Of a stretch of DNA of 56,652 bases, positions 8,363-17,468 are shown piece by piece. The stretch lies in contig CAKZYJ010000521.1 in assembly GCA_937884755.1 (NCBI GenBank), positions 1 through 56,652 on the forward strand. The letters run 5' to 3'. The position numbers and the translations under genes were made by a program. Source of the DNA: an uncultured Flammeovirgaceae bacterium. Its GTDB lineage: Bacteria; Bacteroidota; Bacteroidia; Cytophagales; Cyclobacteriaceae. Position 1 is the stretch's first letter; each line of letters starts with the position of its first letter. The notes beneath the pieces are model-generated. The model saw only the letters and a program-made list of their open reading frames with translations. It did not search any database and had not been told where the DNA came from.

Positions 8363-9511
8363 TCATCGTTCGCTTACCCACCACTTGCTATAATTAGTCC
8401 GCGGAAAAGCCGTGAGCTGTACAGGTTCCCCAATCTTGGGAGTGGCGATGGGCATATTCATTTTTTGAGCTTCCTGCGTTATTCTTTCTATCGGGTCAGT
8501 CCAGCTATGAGTAGCCAACGCAAAAGAGCCCCAGTGGATAGGGATAATCAACTGAGCTTGTACATCCATAGCCGCTACTACCGACTCCTCTGGCATCATG
8601 TGTACGTCCTTCCAAAGTTCATTATACTGACCGCATTCCATTAAGCCTACATCGAAAGGACCGTATTTCTGTCCAATTTCTTTGAAATGCTTACCATAAC
8701 CGCCATCTCCACTAAAGTAGATATTAGTGTATTCATTTTGTATGATCCATGACCCCCAAAGGGTTGCTGATTGGTCGGTGAGCCCTCGGCCAGACATGTG
8801 CCGGGATGGAGTGAGGATAATTTTTAGATCTTCGTAGGATGCTTCCTGCCACCAGTCCAACTCTGATATTTTATCCTCGCCGATCTCCCACCTTTTCAAA
8901 TGATTCCCTACACCTAGCGGGACAAAAAATTGACTGACTTTATCTTTCAATTCGACAATAGAAGGATAATCTAAATGGTCATAATGATCGTGTGAAATGA
9001 TCACTGCATCAATGGTTGATAGCTCCGAAATAGTGATAGGCATTTCCCGATGAAACCGTGCTCTACCAAAAAAGTGATGCGGAGCGGCATACTTACTAAA
9101 TACTGGGTCGAGTAATATCCTCTTTCCCCCGGTCTCAATCAAAAAAGACGAATGCCCCAACCAGGTAATTCGGGTGAGTGTATCGGAAAAATTTTGCAAT
9201 ACTTGAGGATTAATTTTTTCAACCTCTATATTGTGATCAGGAGCTACATTAGGGTCGGGGTTCATGGTTTCTCTTAGCATGGCAGTAATGCTATGGCAAT
9301 TTATCTCCATCACGATCTCTTCATCATTGATGAAAATACCCTCCTCATAATGTCCGGTTATCCGGTACCGTTCTTTCTGCTGATCACTTACCGTTCCGCC
9401 AAATTGAGGACTGAGGTTTAGAAAGGCTACACCAATTACCAGTGCAGTCACCAGTATAATCAGTACCAATGAGCCTAGCACAGTGAAAAACCATTTGATT
9501 ATCTTATTCAT
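8363..9511 (-). CDS. MBL-fold metal-dependent hydrolase, membrane-anchored
   Basis: This 382-aa protein has an N-terminal membrane segment (residues ~8-31) and a metallo-beta-lactamase fold. Motifs visible are WLGHSSFLIETGG, the zinc-binding HDHYDH at 174-179, a later SRHMSGRG with a metal-ligand His, YFSGDGGYGKHF with the bridging Asp, and IPIHWGSF near the C-terminus. This pattern matches the UlaG / NAPE-PLD-like subgroup, whose members cleave phosphodiesters or lactones. The exact substrate is unknown. It lies 2 bp from the SDR gene upstream and 19 bp from the AraC gene downstream. Confidence 0.88.
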   Translation of the reverse strand: MNKIIKWFFTVLGSLVLIILVTALVIGVAFLNLSPQFGGTVSDQQKERYRITGHYEEGIFINDEEIVMEINCHSITAMLRETMNPDPNVAPDHNIEVEKINPQVLQNFSDTLTRITWLGHSSFLIETGGKRILLDPVFSKYAAPHHFFGRARFHREMPITISELSTIDAVIISHDHYDHLDYPSIVELKDKVSQFFVPLGVGNHLKRWEIGEDKISELDWWQEASYEDLKIILTPSRHMSGRGLTDQSATLWGSWIIQNEYTNIYFSGDGGYGKHFKEIGQKYGPFDVGLMECGQYNELWKDVHMMPEESVVAAMDVQAQLIIPIHWGSFALATHSWTDPIERITQEAQKMNMPIATPKIGEPVQLTAFPRTNYSKWWVSER

Positions 9512-9513
9512 AT

Positions 9514-10182
9514 TCAGTGATTTGAAAGTTGAAGAATATCTGTCGGAGCTATTATGTTCTTATCATAGCCACTCTGGGTTATTTTGATCATGGCTTGGCC
9601 AATTTGAGCCGTATTGACGACTGAATTAGGGGCTAAGTACTTTAGTAATTTCAGCAGCCAAGTCATATTATTGATAACCACACGATAGAGCTTACTGCTC
9701 GGAGACACGCCTTTTACGGGAATAATCATACCTGGACGAAACATAAATGCTTGCTGAAAGCCAAGTGCCAGCAAGTCATTTTCAGTTTTGCCCTTCACTC
9801 GTGCCCACATGGTGCTAGAGGATTCGGTGGAATCTGTCCCTTGACCTGATACATAGGTGAAGGCCATGCTTGGGTTTAAGTTAAACAATACCTTTGCTAG
9901 TGCCAAAGTAAAGTCATAGGTAAGCCGGGTATATTCCGTCTCATTCATCCCCGCTGAACTTACGCCCATGCAAGCATAACAAGCATCATATCCTTGTAAT
10001 GCTTCTTTTGCGGATTCAAATTCTGAAAAATCTGGATGCAACAGTTCTTTGAGCTTGGGGTGCGAGATTCCAACACTTCTTCTGGATATGGATAGTACTT
10101 CGGTAATGCTTTCGTGATCCAGGCATTCTAATAAAACGCCTTTGCCAACCATGCCCGTAGCTCCGGTAATGATTACTTTCAT
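9514..10182 (-). CDS. NAD(P)-binding SDR-like protein
   Basis: This 222-aa Rossmann-fold protein begins with the nucleotide-binding GATGMVGKG motif. It contains a mid-protein ACMGVSSAGM strand-turn and AFTYVSGQGTDST in the place of the SDR active-site strand; a classical YxxxK is not obvious (a Lys follows in MWARVKGKTE). It belongs with the atypical SDR / NmrA-like or HTATIP2-like proteins that bind NAD(P) and may act as reductases or redox sensors. It is the first gene of the SDR-MBL-AraC operon. Confidence 0.82.
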   Translation of the reverse strand: MKVIITGATGMVGKGVLLECLDHESITEVLSISRRSVGISHPKLKELLHPDFSEFESAKEALQGYDACYACMGVSSAGMNETEYTRLTYDFTLALAKVLFNLNPSMAFTYVSGQGTDSTESSSTMWARVKGKTENDLLALGFQQAFMFRPGMIIPVKGVSPSSKLYRVVINNMTWLLKLLKYLAPNSVVNTAQIGQAMIKITQSGYDKNIIAPTDILQLSNH

Positions 10183-10521
10183 ATATGTTCTATTTTCCTT
10201 TAATGAGAGAGATTAAACCTAAACTCGCCATCTACTTTCGCTATTTGTGTCATGCCTCTTTTGTGAGTTGATACAGTACGATATTGAGCAATGGAACAGC
10301 AAGCTCCAGCACAATTCCTGTGATGATCATAAGGTAGTCTATTAAAGAGGATTTTAAATTCTGAAGGAGTGATTTTGTCAACCCCTTCAGAATTTTTGCT
10401 CAGTCCTTCTCAAAGGAAGTTTGTAATTAGTTACCTGATTTACATTTTTAGGCACGTCATGTAGAGCTACACGACTTTCTTCTTTAAAGTAGAGACCAAG
10501 ATATGATCTGTACTTTATAAG
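10183..10521. other. 339-bp intergenic region with a possible gene remnant
   Basis: It contains a perfect 12-bp inverted repeat (10356-10395, listed separately). On the minus strand, from about 10402 to the stop at 10250-10252, an open stretch without a good start encodes a hydrophobic segment (YLMIITGIVLELAVPLLNIV) that looks like one membrane helix of a decayed DUF4386-type membrane protein. Nothing else is recognisable. Confidence 0.35.
10356..10395. terminator. Inverted repeat, probable terminator after the alpha/beta hydrolase gene
   Basis: AAATTCTGAAGG and CCTTCAGAATTT form a perfect 12-bp stem with a 16-nt loop. T-rich flanks exist on both sides, stronger in the plus direction. It lies downstream of the minus-strand hydrolase gene and upstream of the SDR operon, where a terminator is expected. 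Confidence 0.55.
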
Positions 10522-11460
10522 TTATTTGTTGAAGAACTCTGCCACAGCATCCGTAGATACTTTTACCGCTTCTGGTTTGTAGTAGAAATCAACATGTCCA
10601 AACTCCTCAAGCTCCATAACCTCATGTTCGTTAGTCAATTTCTCGATGAATGCAGTTGAGCAAATTGCAGTAAAAGCCGTCTTACTGTAAATGACTAAAG
10701 TAGGCTGGGCAATTTTATCTGCATAGTGTTCTCCGATAGAAATCAAAGATTCCATAGCTTGGTCTCCAATATGCTCGTTTGTAAAATTTTTAACCGTTTT
10801 AGGTCCTTTAACCCCATCTTTTCCGTAGTAGTCATAGGTTTCTCCAGCCATTGGGTTGACTCCTAATCCAACGAATTCTTCTCTTGAATGCTCATCAGTG
10901 AGTACATTAGGAAAATTGTAATCTGCCACTCCTGTTTCATACATTTTTTGTTTTGAAGCGTTCGCACCAGCAATCAAATGGTTTACAGCTTCTTTATTAG
11001 TCCATTGGAAAGCATCCGCAGCCATCATCCCTGAAACCGTAGCAATTTTCTTAATTCTGTGATCCGTTACTGCTGCCGAGGCTATTATGGAACCACCTTG
11101 ACATACTCCGAGTCCTAGAATCTCTTCTACAAAAGGAAGTGTTCCTAAATAGGAAACGGCATCCCAGGTGTTTTCAATCAATCTAAACATATATCTAGAT
11201 TGTTTAAACTCTCCTGGTAATGCAGGTGAGTCACCCATTCCTAGATAATCAAATCCTAAGAAGACAAATCCTCTTTCAGCCATTTCTGGTCCGTAAGTTG
11301 CCATAACCTGCTCTTTAACTTGCGGAAACGGACTAGCACTTACTATGGCTTTGTACTTTTTATTTGCGTAAAAACCTTCTGGAAGGTATAAATCACCGGC
11401 TAATTCTACTCCAAAGGATTTGAACATTACTGTGTTTTTTCCTGCTATTAGATTTTCCAT
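10522..11460 (-). CDS. Alpha/beta hydrolase with Cys nucleophile (dienelactone-hydrolase-like)
   Basis: This 312-aa protein has an alpha/beta-hydrolase fold. The nucleophile elbow reads GLGVCQGGS, with Cys where Ser is usual, as in dienelactone hydrolases. Other features are the oxyanion-loop region SASPFPQVKEQ, FDYLGMGDSPAL, and the C-terminal VDFYYKPEAV carrying the likely catalytic His in EEFGHVDFY. It resembles uncharacterised Bacteroidota hydrolases often paired with AraC regulators. It stands alone with long spacers on both sides. Upstream are a 21-bp-phased direct repeat and a -7-like box, so regulation by an AraC protein is likely. The substrate is unknown. Confidence 0.85.
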   Translation of the reverse strand: MENLIAGKNTVMFKSFGVELAGDLYLPEGFYANKKYKAIVSASPFPQVKEQVMATYGPEMAERGFVFLGFDYLGMGDSPALPGEFKQSRYMFRLIENTWDAVSYLGTLPFVEEILGLGVCQGGSIIASAAVTDHRIKKIATVSGMMAADAFQWTNKEAVNHLIAGANASKQKMYETGVADYNFPNVLTDEHSREEFVGLGVNPMAGETYDYYGKDGVKGPKTVKNFTNEHIGDQAMESLISIGEHYADKIAQPTLVIYSKTAFTAICSTAFIEKLTNEHEVMELEEFGHVDFYYKPEAVKVSTDAVAEFFNK

Positions 11461-11503
11461 TTTGTCAGATTTTAAATTGTTTCAGTTGAATAAGTAACTG
11501 ATA

Positions 11504-11511
11504 CAAATATC
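11504..11511 (-). promoter_or_regulatory. Candidate -7 box of the alpha/beta hydrolase gene
   Basis: On the minus strand the box reads GATATTTG, one mismatch from TAnnTTTG. It lies 43 bp before the ATG at 11460 and 25 bp downstream of the direct repeats. Confidence 0.4.
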
Positions 11512-11536
11512 GGGGGGCAGGAAACTATTCACTTAA

Positions 11537-11567
11537 ACATTTTGGTAGAAGACGTATACATTTTGGT
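11537..11567 (-). promoter_or_regulatory. Direct repeat, candidate AraC-family operator
   Basis: On the minus strand ACCAAAATGT occurs twice (11567-11558 and 11546-11537) with identical sequence and a start-to-start spacing of 21 bp, two helical turns. Phased direct repeats next to the -33 region are the usual binding site of AraC-family activators. The site is 77-107 bp upstream of the hydrolase start. Confidence 0.6.
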
Positions 11568-11835
11568 TACTTTAGTAGCTCGATGGGCTGTCGAGTCCTT
11601 TTTAATATAATATCTACAGTCGGTGATTGGCGAGATACCTGATTCAAATGAATCGCCGCAAGTTTTCTGTCTAAGGAATTCATTTCATTCAATCAGTTTC
11701 GCGAATAGATGTTTGATTAAATTCAAACGGTACTAGGAAATGGTCTGAGTAGATTGGAACGAATAGGAAAGACTTGGAAGAAATGGGAAAGAAAAATATC
11801 CAGAAGAGTAATCTAAGCTGGACTCCTCATTTTTT

Positions 11836-11851
11836 ATGAGAAATTTCTCAT
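11836..11851. repeat. Perfect 16-bp palindrome at the rlmD 3' end
   Basis: ATGAGAAATTTCTCAT is a perfect palindrome with no loop, directly abutting the rlmD stop codon. In the rlmD direction it is followed by A, not T, so it is not a standard terminator. Confidence 0.45.
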
Positions 11852-13279
11852 CTAATTTACTGCCTCCTTTCTCAACTCTAACAACGCCACGCATTCTACA
11901 TGATGAGTGTGGGGAAACATATCTACTGGCTGTAGTTTTTCCACCTGATAATGGTCGCTCATCAAGGCAATATCACGAGCTTGGGTAGCCGGATTGCAAC
12001 TCACGTAAACAATGCGGGGAGCACGAATAGCCACTAATTGCTTCACTACATCGGCGTGCATACCAACCCGGGGCGGATCGGTAATAATGACCTCTGGCTG
12101 ACCGTGCTGATTCAGAAAATCTGGCTTTAGCAGTTCTCGCATATCTCCGGCGAAGAAGGCAGTGTTATCAATGTTGTTAATCCGAGAATTAGCTGTAGCG
12201 TCCTGAGTGGCTGGTTCCACATACTCAATACCGATTACTTTTTTGGCTTGCCGAGCAATGAAGTTGGCAATGGTGCCGGTACCCGAGTAAAGATCGTACA
12301 CTACTTCATTTCCACTCAGTTGGGCAAACTCTCGCGCCACCCGATATAGCTGGTAAGCCTGGTCGGAATTAGTTTGATAAAATGATTGAGCACTTACTCT
12401 AAATTGTAAGTCCTCCATCTGCTCAGTGATGTGCGGCCGACCGGCAAAAAGCGTTACTTCCAGATCGTGGAAGGTGTCGTTCATCTTGCGGTTGATGACG
12501 TATTGCAAGGAGGTAATCATTGGGAATTTTTCCCGCAGAAAGCTCAGTAAACCTTCAATGGCTTCGGGAGCCTGATCCGCATCGCGCCCGAACTGCACCA
12601 TCACCATTAGCTCCCCGGTGTTAGATGTACGAATTAATAATGTACGTAGCACTCCGGTATGCTTACGCATATTGTAGTACGGTAGCTGATGCTCTTTAGC
12701 ATATTCATCTACCGCCAACCGAATATCGTTAGAGGGGTCGGTTTGCAGGTAGCAGTGGTCAATCGGCAATATCTTTTCAAAGCTACCCGGAATATGGAAG
12801 CCCAATGCCCGCTTATCCAGCTTTTCACCCGTAGCTATCTCCTCTCGGGTAAACCAGCGCTGGTCGGAGAAGGCAAACTCTAGTTTGTTACGGTAGTAGC
12901 GGGTTTTTTCAGAAGGAAGAATAGGAGCTACTTCCGGAATGGGTATTTTCCCAATTCGCTCAAACTGATCAATTACTTGTTGCCGCTTATAAACCAATTG
13001 TTGTTCGTAGGGAATATGCTGCCACTTGCAGCCGCCGCAAATACCAAAGTGCGAACAGAAAGGCTCGGTTCGTTGGGCCGATAGCTGATGAAACTCAATG
13101 GCTTTGCCTTCCCAGAATTTTTTTCGGGACTTGGTCACTTTTACGTCCACTACGTCGCCGGGAGCGGTGAAGGGTACAAATACGGCCCGGCCATCCACGT
13201 GCGCTACGCACTTACCCTCGGCGGCCATTCGCTCAATCTGCAAAAACTCTAGTGTAGGTAATTTTTCTCTTCTTGCCAT
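11852..13279 (-). CDS. rlmD: 23S rRNA (uracil-5-)-methyltransferase, RlmD type
   Basis: This 475-aa RumA/TrmA-family enzyme methylates a 23S rRNA uridine at C5 using SAM. The order is an N-terminal TRAM RNA-binding domain (GKCVAHVDGRAVFVPF), iron-sulfur cysteines in FGICGGCKWQ with a preceding Cys, the SAM-binding VYDLYSGTGTIANF, ITDPPRVGM, and the catalytic YVSCNPATQARD near residue 430. Length is typical. Bacteroidota often carry a single RlmD/RlmCD-like enzyme, so the exact uridine (1939, 747 or both) is not certain. A near-perfect -7 box lies just upstream. Confidence 0.93.
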   Translation of the reverse strand: MARREKLPTLEFLQIERMAAEGKCVAHVDGRAVFVPFTAPGDVVDVKVTKSRKKFWEGKAIEFHQLSAQRTEPFCSHFGICGGCKWQHIPYEQQLVYKRQQVIDQFERIGKIPIPEVAPILPSEKTRYYRNKLEFAFSDQRWFTREEIATGEKLDKRALGFHIPGSFEKILPIDHCYLQTDPSNDIRLAVDEYAKEHQLPYYNMRKHTGVLRTLLIRTSNTGELMVMVQFGRDADQAPEAIEGLLSFLREKFPMITSLQYVINRKMNDTFHDLEVTLFAGRPHITEQMEDLQFRVSAQSFYQTNSDQAYQLYRVAREFAQLSGNEVVYDLYSGTGTIANFIARQAKKVIGIEYVEPATQDATANSRINNIDNTAFFAGDMRELLKPDFLNQHGQPEVIITDPPRVGMHADVVKQLVAIRAPRIVYVSCNPATQARDIALMSDHYQVEKLQPVDMFPHTHHVECVALLELRKEAVN

Positions 13280-13287
13280 AGATTTTG

Positions 13288-13295
13288 CAAAGGTA
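13288..13295 (-). promoter_or_regulatory. Bacteroidota -7 box for rlmD
   Basis: The minus strand reads TACCTTTG, a full match to TAnnTTTG, 8 bp before the rlmD ATG. Transcription would start almost at the start codon, giving a very short leader. Confidence 0.6.
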
Positions 13296-13444
13296 CGCTA
13301 TTTGTACTTTTTCGGTAATCAACTAAAATATTTGTAAGGAGCCAGACCAACTTTTTGGTGAAAATAAGTATCTTTAGCAATGAAGGAAGGTAAAAACTAC
13401 TGTGTTTGGTGGTTTTTAGTGGTTTTCTAAGTAATTCTCGGAGA

Positions 13445-16066
13445 ATGAAGAAGTATCTACTCAGCCTGCTGGTCTGTTTTGTTTTTCTCAAAACGATACA
13501 GGCTAGCCATATTGTGGGAGGTGAATTCGAATTGCGGCATATTGAGGGGTATCAATACCGTTTGAACCTTCTTCAGTACTTTGATGATGTCAACGGTAAT
13601 CCGGATGCGGAAGATGATCTGGCGGTGGTGTTTGTTTTTCGAAAAAGCGACAACTCCTTAGTTGAACGGTTTACCCTCAACAACGTAGGGGAGGACTTTG
13701 TGGCCTACACTAATCCTGAATGCACCATTGATGAGCTCTCTACCCGTAAGATTTTATACTCGGCAGTCATTGAGCTTTCCCCTACCATTTACAATGAACC
13801 GGAGGGCTACTACGTAGTCTACGAACGTTGCTGCCGCAATTACGTCACCGAAAACCTACAGGTTCCCGACCAAACCGGTCAAACCTTTTACCTGGAATTT
13901 CCTCCGGTAATTAAAGATGGCGTTCCCTTTGTAGATACTACCCCCATACTGTTTCCACCTCTAAGCGATTACGCCTGCATCAATAAACCATTCTACTTCG
14001 ATTTTGCCGGTACCGATCCTGACGGCGATTCGCTGTTTTACTCGCTATCAGAGCCACTGAACAGTTCTGCCTTTGAAGCGCTACCTACACCTACTCCTTT
14101 GCCTCATAGTCCGGTAGAGTTTGTGAATGGTATCGGAGTCAATAATATGGTGCCCGGTGCCCCTCCGTTGCGTATTAGTCAGGAAGGTTTATTAACGGTT
14201 ACTCCTACCCAACTGGGGCTATTTGTGTTTGCCATCAAGGTAGAAGAGTTTCGGGATGGAGTGAAAATTGGTGAAGTACGGCGCGATTTTCAGATGTTGG
14301 TGATTGATTGTAATCCGGGTGAAACCCCAGTGGTGCAAGCCCGAGTGAAGGGTGAAACAGAATTTTACCAGGAGGGAAATACGATTCAATTTGGGTTAGA
14401 AGACGAAAAATGCCTGGAGTTGTTTGTTTCTGATGGTGATTCCAATACTGAAGGAGGCGAAGTGATAAGGGTAGAAGCTAGAGGGGTAAAATTTGACAAG
14501 GATATTCAGGAGTTGATCTCACCCAACATCCGCATATTAGAAGGGCCAGATGCGGTATTCCCCCTTGAGTTTTGTTTGCCCGACTGTCCCTACGTACGCG
14601 GACCCATGCTCATTGATATCATTGCCTACGATGATGCGTGTAGCGTACCGCTGCGAGATACTTTGCGTCTTACGATAGAAATAGATGGGCCCCAGGATAG
14701 TGACCCGGTGATCGTGGGCAATCCTAATATTCTGAATGTAGAATTAGGGGTGGGAGAAAATTACGAACTGGAAATTCAGGGCTTGGACGAAGATGATGAC
14801 TTGCTGGTGCTGGAGGCTTACGGCGATGGTTTTGATTTGGCTGATTTGGGTATTGAGTTGCAAGAGCGGTTGTTGGTTCCTGGTGAGGTGCGAAAAGTGC
14901 TAACCTGGACGCCCGATTGTGCTTCCTATGATTTTCGTGCTCAGAATGAATTTGAGGTGGTGGTAGAGCTAGACGACATCAATGAATGTAGCTTGGGCGA
15001 GCCCGACCGACTGATAATTCGGTTTACGGTAAACTTACCTGATAATAATCGCCCCAAAATTACCCTGGACGGACTGGAGGAAACCGAGGTGACGGTGAGG
15101 ATTAATGAGTTGCTGTCGTTTGATGTGCTGGCTGAGGATTTAGACAACGATTTGTTGGATTTGCGAGCTGAAGGGCAAGGGTTTGACCTGGCCGACTACG
15201 CTATCAATTTTCCCGGTAACTCCGGTATTCGGAATATCAGTTCACCCTTTAGCTGGCGTCTGTCTTGTAACGATATTGATCTAGCCGAACGTAGTTCGTT
15301 TGATATTGTCTTTCTCTCTACCGACCAAACTGGTTGTAGCGATCCGGGCACTGATTCGCTACGGATACGAATTAACGTGCTACCCCCGGATAATGAAGCA
15401 CCCACCGTTTTTGTCCAGAACATTGAATCTGATACTGTACGCGGGGCGATAGGTTTTCCAGTAGTGCTGGATGTGGTAGGAACCGACGAAAATGAGTTTG
15501 ACATCCTTACGCTTCGCTTAGCCGAAGTAACGCTAGACGATGAGCCGATAGATTTAGAGGTGGTTAATTTCCGGTTTAGTAATGTTCGTGGCCGGGGTAG
15601 GGTAGGTTCGCGCTTCTTTTGGGTACCTGACTGCCTTCTGTTGCCTCAGGACCTAGATGAGGCTACGTTCAAGCTTACCTTTACGGTAGAAGATGATCAG
15701 TGCTTCAACAGCAAAACCGATACTACCGTAGTGGTGCTCAACATCGGGGTTTTGCCCCTTAACTTTGACGAATTTGAGCCCCGCAATGCCTTCACCCCGA
15801 ACGGCGATGGCTCTGGCGACTTTTTCCATTTAAATTTCTGCAATGAGCCTAGTGGGGGCTGTGATTTGCCTATTGGGACCTGTGCAAATCAATTTCAGCG
15901 GATAGAAATCTACAATCGACTGGGGCGATTGGTGTTCGAGTCGCAGGATAATAATTTTGAGTGGTATGCTCAGGATATGCCTTCCGGGCCGTATTTCTAT
16001 TTGGTGCACTATTCCCGCGAAGTGTATAAGGGACGGGTTTATCTTTATGATCCGGAAACCGAATAA
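13445..16066 (+). CDS. Secreted T9SS-type protein with gliding-motility C-terminal (CHU_C) domain
   Basis: The ATG at 13445 begins a signal peptide (MKKYLLSLLVCFVFLKTIQA); the longer frame from 13406 has no such feature. The mature ~850-aa protein starts SHIVGGEF, typical of Cytophagales extracellular proteins, followed by a domain with TDPDGDSLFYSLS and several Ig/cadherin-like beta repeats in which GxGFDLADxxI recurs (DGFDLADLGI, QGFDLADYAI). The end is a CHU_C / type B T9SS sorting domain: FEPRNAFTPNGDG, QRIEIYNRLGRLVFES, MPSGPYFYLVHY. It is predicted to be exported by the type IX system and surface-attached or released. The convergent ABC permease gene ends 3 bp away. Confidence 0.9.
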   Translation: MKKYLLSLLVCFVFLKTIQASHIVGGEFELRHIEGYQYRLNLLQYFDDVNGNPDAEDDLAVVFVFRKSDNSLVERFTLNNVGEDFVAYTNPECTIDELSTRKILYSAVIELSPTIYNEPEGYYVVYERCCRNYVTENLQVPDQTGQTFYLEFPPVIKDGVPFVDTTPILFPPLSDYACINKPFYFDFAGTDPDGDSLFYSLSEPLNSSAFEALPTPTPLPHSPVEFVNGIGVNNMVPGAPPLRISQEGLLTVTPTQLGLFVFAIKVEEFRDGVKIGEVRRDFQMLVIDCNPGETPVVQARVKGETEFYQEGNTIQFGLEDEKCLELFVSDGDSNTEGGEVIRVEARGVKFDKDIQELISPNIRILEGPDAVFPLEFCLPDCPYVRGPMLIDIIAYDDACSVPLRDTLRLTIEIDGPQDSDPVIVGNPNILNVELGVGENYELEIQGLDEDDDLLVLEAYGDGFDLADLGIELQERLLVPGEVRKVLTWTPDCASYDFRAQNEFEVVVELDDINECSLGEPDRLIIRFTVNLPDNNRPKITLDGLEETEVTVRINELLSFDVLAEDLDNDLLDLRAEGQGFDLADYAINFPGNSGIRNISSPFSWRLSCNDIDLAERSSFDIVFLSTDQTGCSDPGTDSLRIRINVLPPDNEAPTVFVQNIESDTVRGAIGFPVVLDVVGTDENEFDILTLRLAEVTLDDEPIDLEVVNFRFSNVRGRGRVGSRFFWVPDCLLLPQDLDEATFKLTFTVEDDQCFNSKTDTTVVVLNIGVLPLNFDEFEPRNAFTPNGDGSGDFFHLNFCNEPSGGCDLPIGTCANQFQRIEIYNRLGRLVFESQDNNFEWYAQDMPSGPYFYLVHYSREVYKGRVYLYDPETE

Positions 16067-16069
16067 TTA

Positions 16070-17308
16070 CTATTCAAATCGGAGCGACTCAATGGGATCT
16101 AACTTTGAAGCTTTGTAGGCGGGGTAGTAACCCGAAAAAATTCCTACCCCAATACAGATTAGTAGCGCGCTAAGTATCCACAACCAGGGCACAATAAACT
16201 GACCTACTTCCATAAAGCGGGCTACTACATTCCCAATTCCCATCCCCAGCAGTACACCGGCCAATCCCCCGATCTGACAGATGACGATTGCTTCCATCAG
16301 AAACTGTTGTCGAATGCGTTGAGGAGTAGCTCCCAATGCCTTACGAACGCCAATTTCCCGAGTGCGTTCGGTCACCGAAACCATCATAATATTCATAAGA
16401 GCAATAGAGGCACCTAATAGAGTAATCAGTCCAATAGCAAAGCCGCCAATCCGGAGGTAGCCGGTAATTTCGCCTAGTTGCTCACTCAGTGATTTCTTTT
16501 CCTCAATCTCAAACGACAACTCACTGCCGATGGGGTCTTGCCGGATGGCTTGCATCAGGCTGGTAGCTTCACCCATTGCTACATCAATGGTACTGGAAGG
16601 CCCAACATTAGCAGTAATCGTAAAATCTAGCGTTTGATTCGTAGCCAATTGTCGCCCTTTATTAATGGGAATGATGACTCTGCGATTGGCGTTATCACCG
16701 GCTGCGGCACCTCGGTCTTCTAATACACCTATCACCTGAAAGCGGCTTCCAAATACCGTTATTTCCTGATTGATAGGGTTTTCGTTATTCTCGAAGAGCG
16801 TACTCACTAACTCCTCGCCAATGATGGCTACGTTGGTTCCTTTTTCCAGGTCCATCGTAGAGAAATTCCGCCCTTCACTTAGATTTACCCCTTCTGTAAT
16901 CAGGTAATTTTCATCGCTTCCGATTACCCGAGTGTTAGGATTGGTTTTTTTGGATTGGCGTTTCAGTTCAGCATTGCGCGAAACAGTAGTCTTAATTGAA
17001 ATTTGTGCCGGATAATCGTATTTTTTTTTAAAAGACCTTACATCACTGTATCGGATAGGAGGATAGTTTTTTTCACTGCGTCCTTGCTGGCTACGTCGGT
17101 TGCCGCCTCGCTTTTCCCGAATGGTAAAAGAATTGACTCCGAGGCTGGCAAAGCTATCGTTCACCGATGCTTGAATGCCATCAATGGCTGTTAATATCCC
17201 CACCAAGGCAGTGATGCCCAACGCAATAATCATGGCAGTGAGGGTAGTTCGCAGTAGATTATCCCGAATGGCTTTCAGGCTTTCTTCAATATTATTAACC
17301 AGATTCAT
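16070..17308 (-). CDS. ABC transporter permease, MacB/FtsX type
   Basis: This 412-aa protein has the MacB-type layout: one N-terminal membrane helix (residues ~20-42, LTAMIIALGITALVGILTA), a large periplasmic MacB_PCD domain, and three C-terminal helices (around 285-400) of the FtsX domain with the conserved cytoplasmic loop SVTERTREIGVRKALGATPQ. Such permeases with a separate ATPase drive efflux, lipoprotein release or signalling through mechanotransmission. No ATPase gene is adjacent, so its partner is encoded elsewhere. A Gly/Arg/Gln-rich insert (EKRGGNRRSQQGRSEK) sits near the start of the periplasmic domain. Confidence 0.92.
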   Translation of the reverse strand: MNLVNNIEESLKAIRDNLLRTTLTAMIIALGITALVGILTAIDGIQASVNDSFASLGVNSFTIREKRGGNRRSQQGRSEKNYPPIRYSDVRSFKKKYDYPAQISIKTTVSRNAELKRQSKKTNPNTRVIGSDENYLITEGVNLSEGRNFSTMDLEKGTNVAIIGEELVSTLFENNENPINQEITVFGSRFQVIGVLEDRGAAAGDNANRRVIIPINKGRQLATNQTLDFTITANVGPSSTIDVAMGEATSLMQAIRQDPIGSELSFEIEEKKSLSEQLGEITGYLRIGGFAIGLITLLGASIALMNIMMVSVTERTREIGVRKALGATPQRIRQQFLMEAIVICQIGGLAGVLLGMGIGNVVARFMEVGQFIVPWLWILSALLICIGVGIFSGYYPAYKASKLDPIESLRFE

Positions 17309-17468
17309 GGAATACGTTACATGGGTAGAACAATTTGGTAAATCGGCGTGTACTAATTACAAACGTTCTATTATTTTCCTTATCTTCAAAACAAAGCTTT
17401 GTCGCTAACATTCCTAATTTTTTGACAATAAATAGGTTGCTTACTCATTTTATTAGTACAAACAGGTT

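Larger units (their letters stand above)
11461..11851. other. 391-bp regulatory spacer upstream of the hydrolase gene
   Basis: This non-coding region holds the hydrolase promoter region (-7-like box 11504-11511, direct repeats 11537-11567) and, at its far end, a perfect palindrome next to the rlmD stop. No open frame of substance is seen. Confidence 0.6.
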
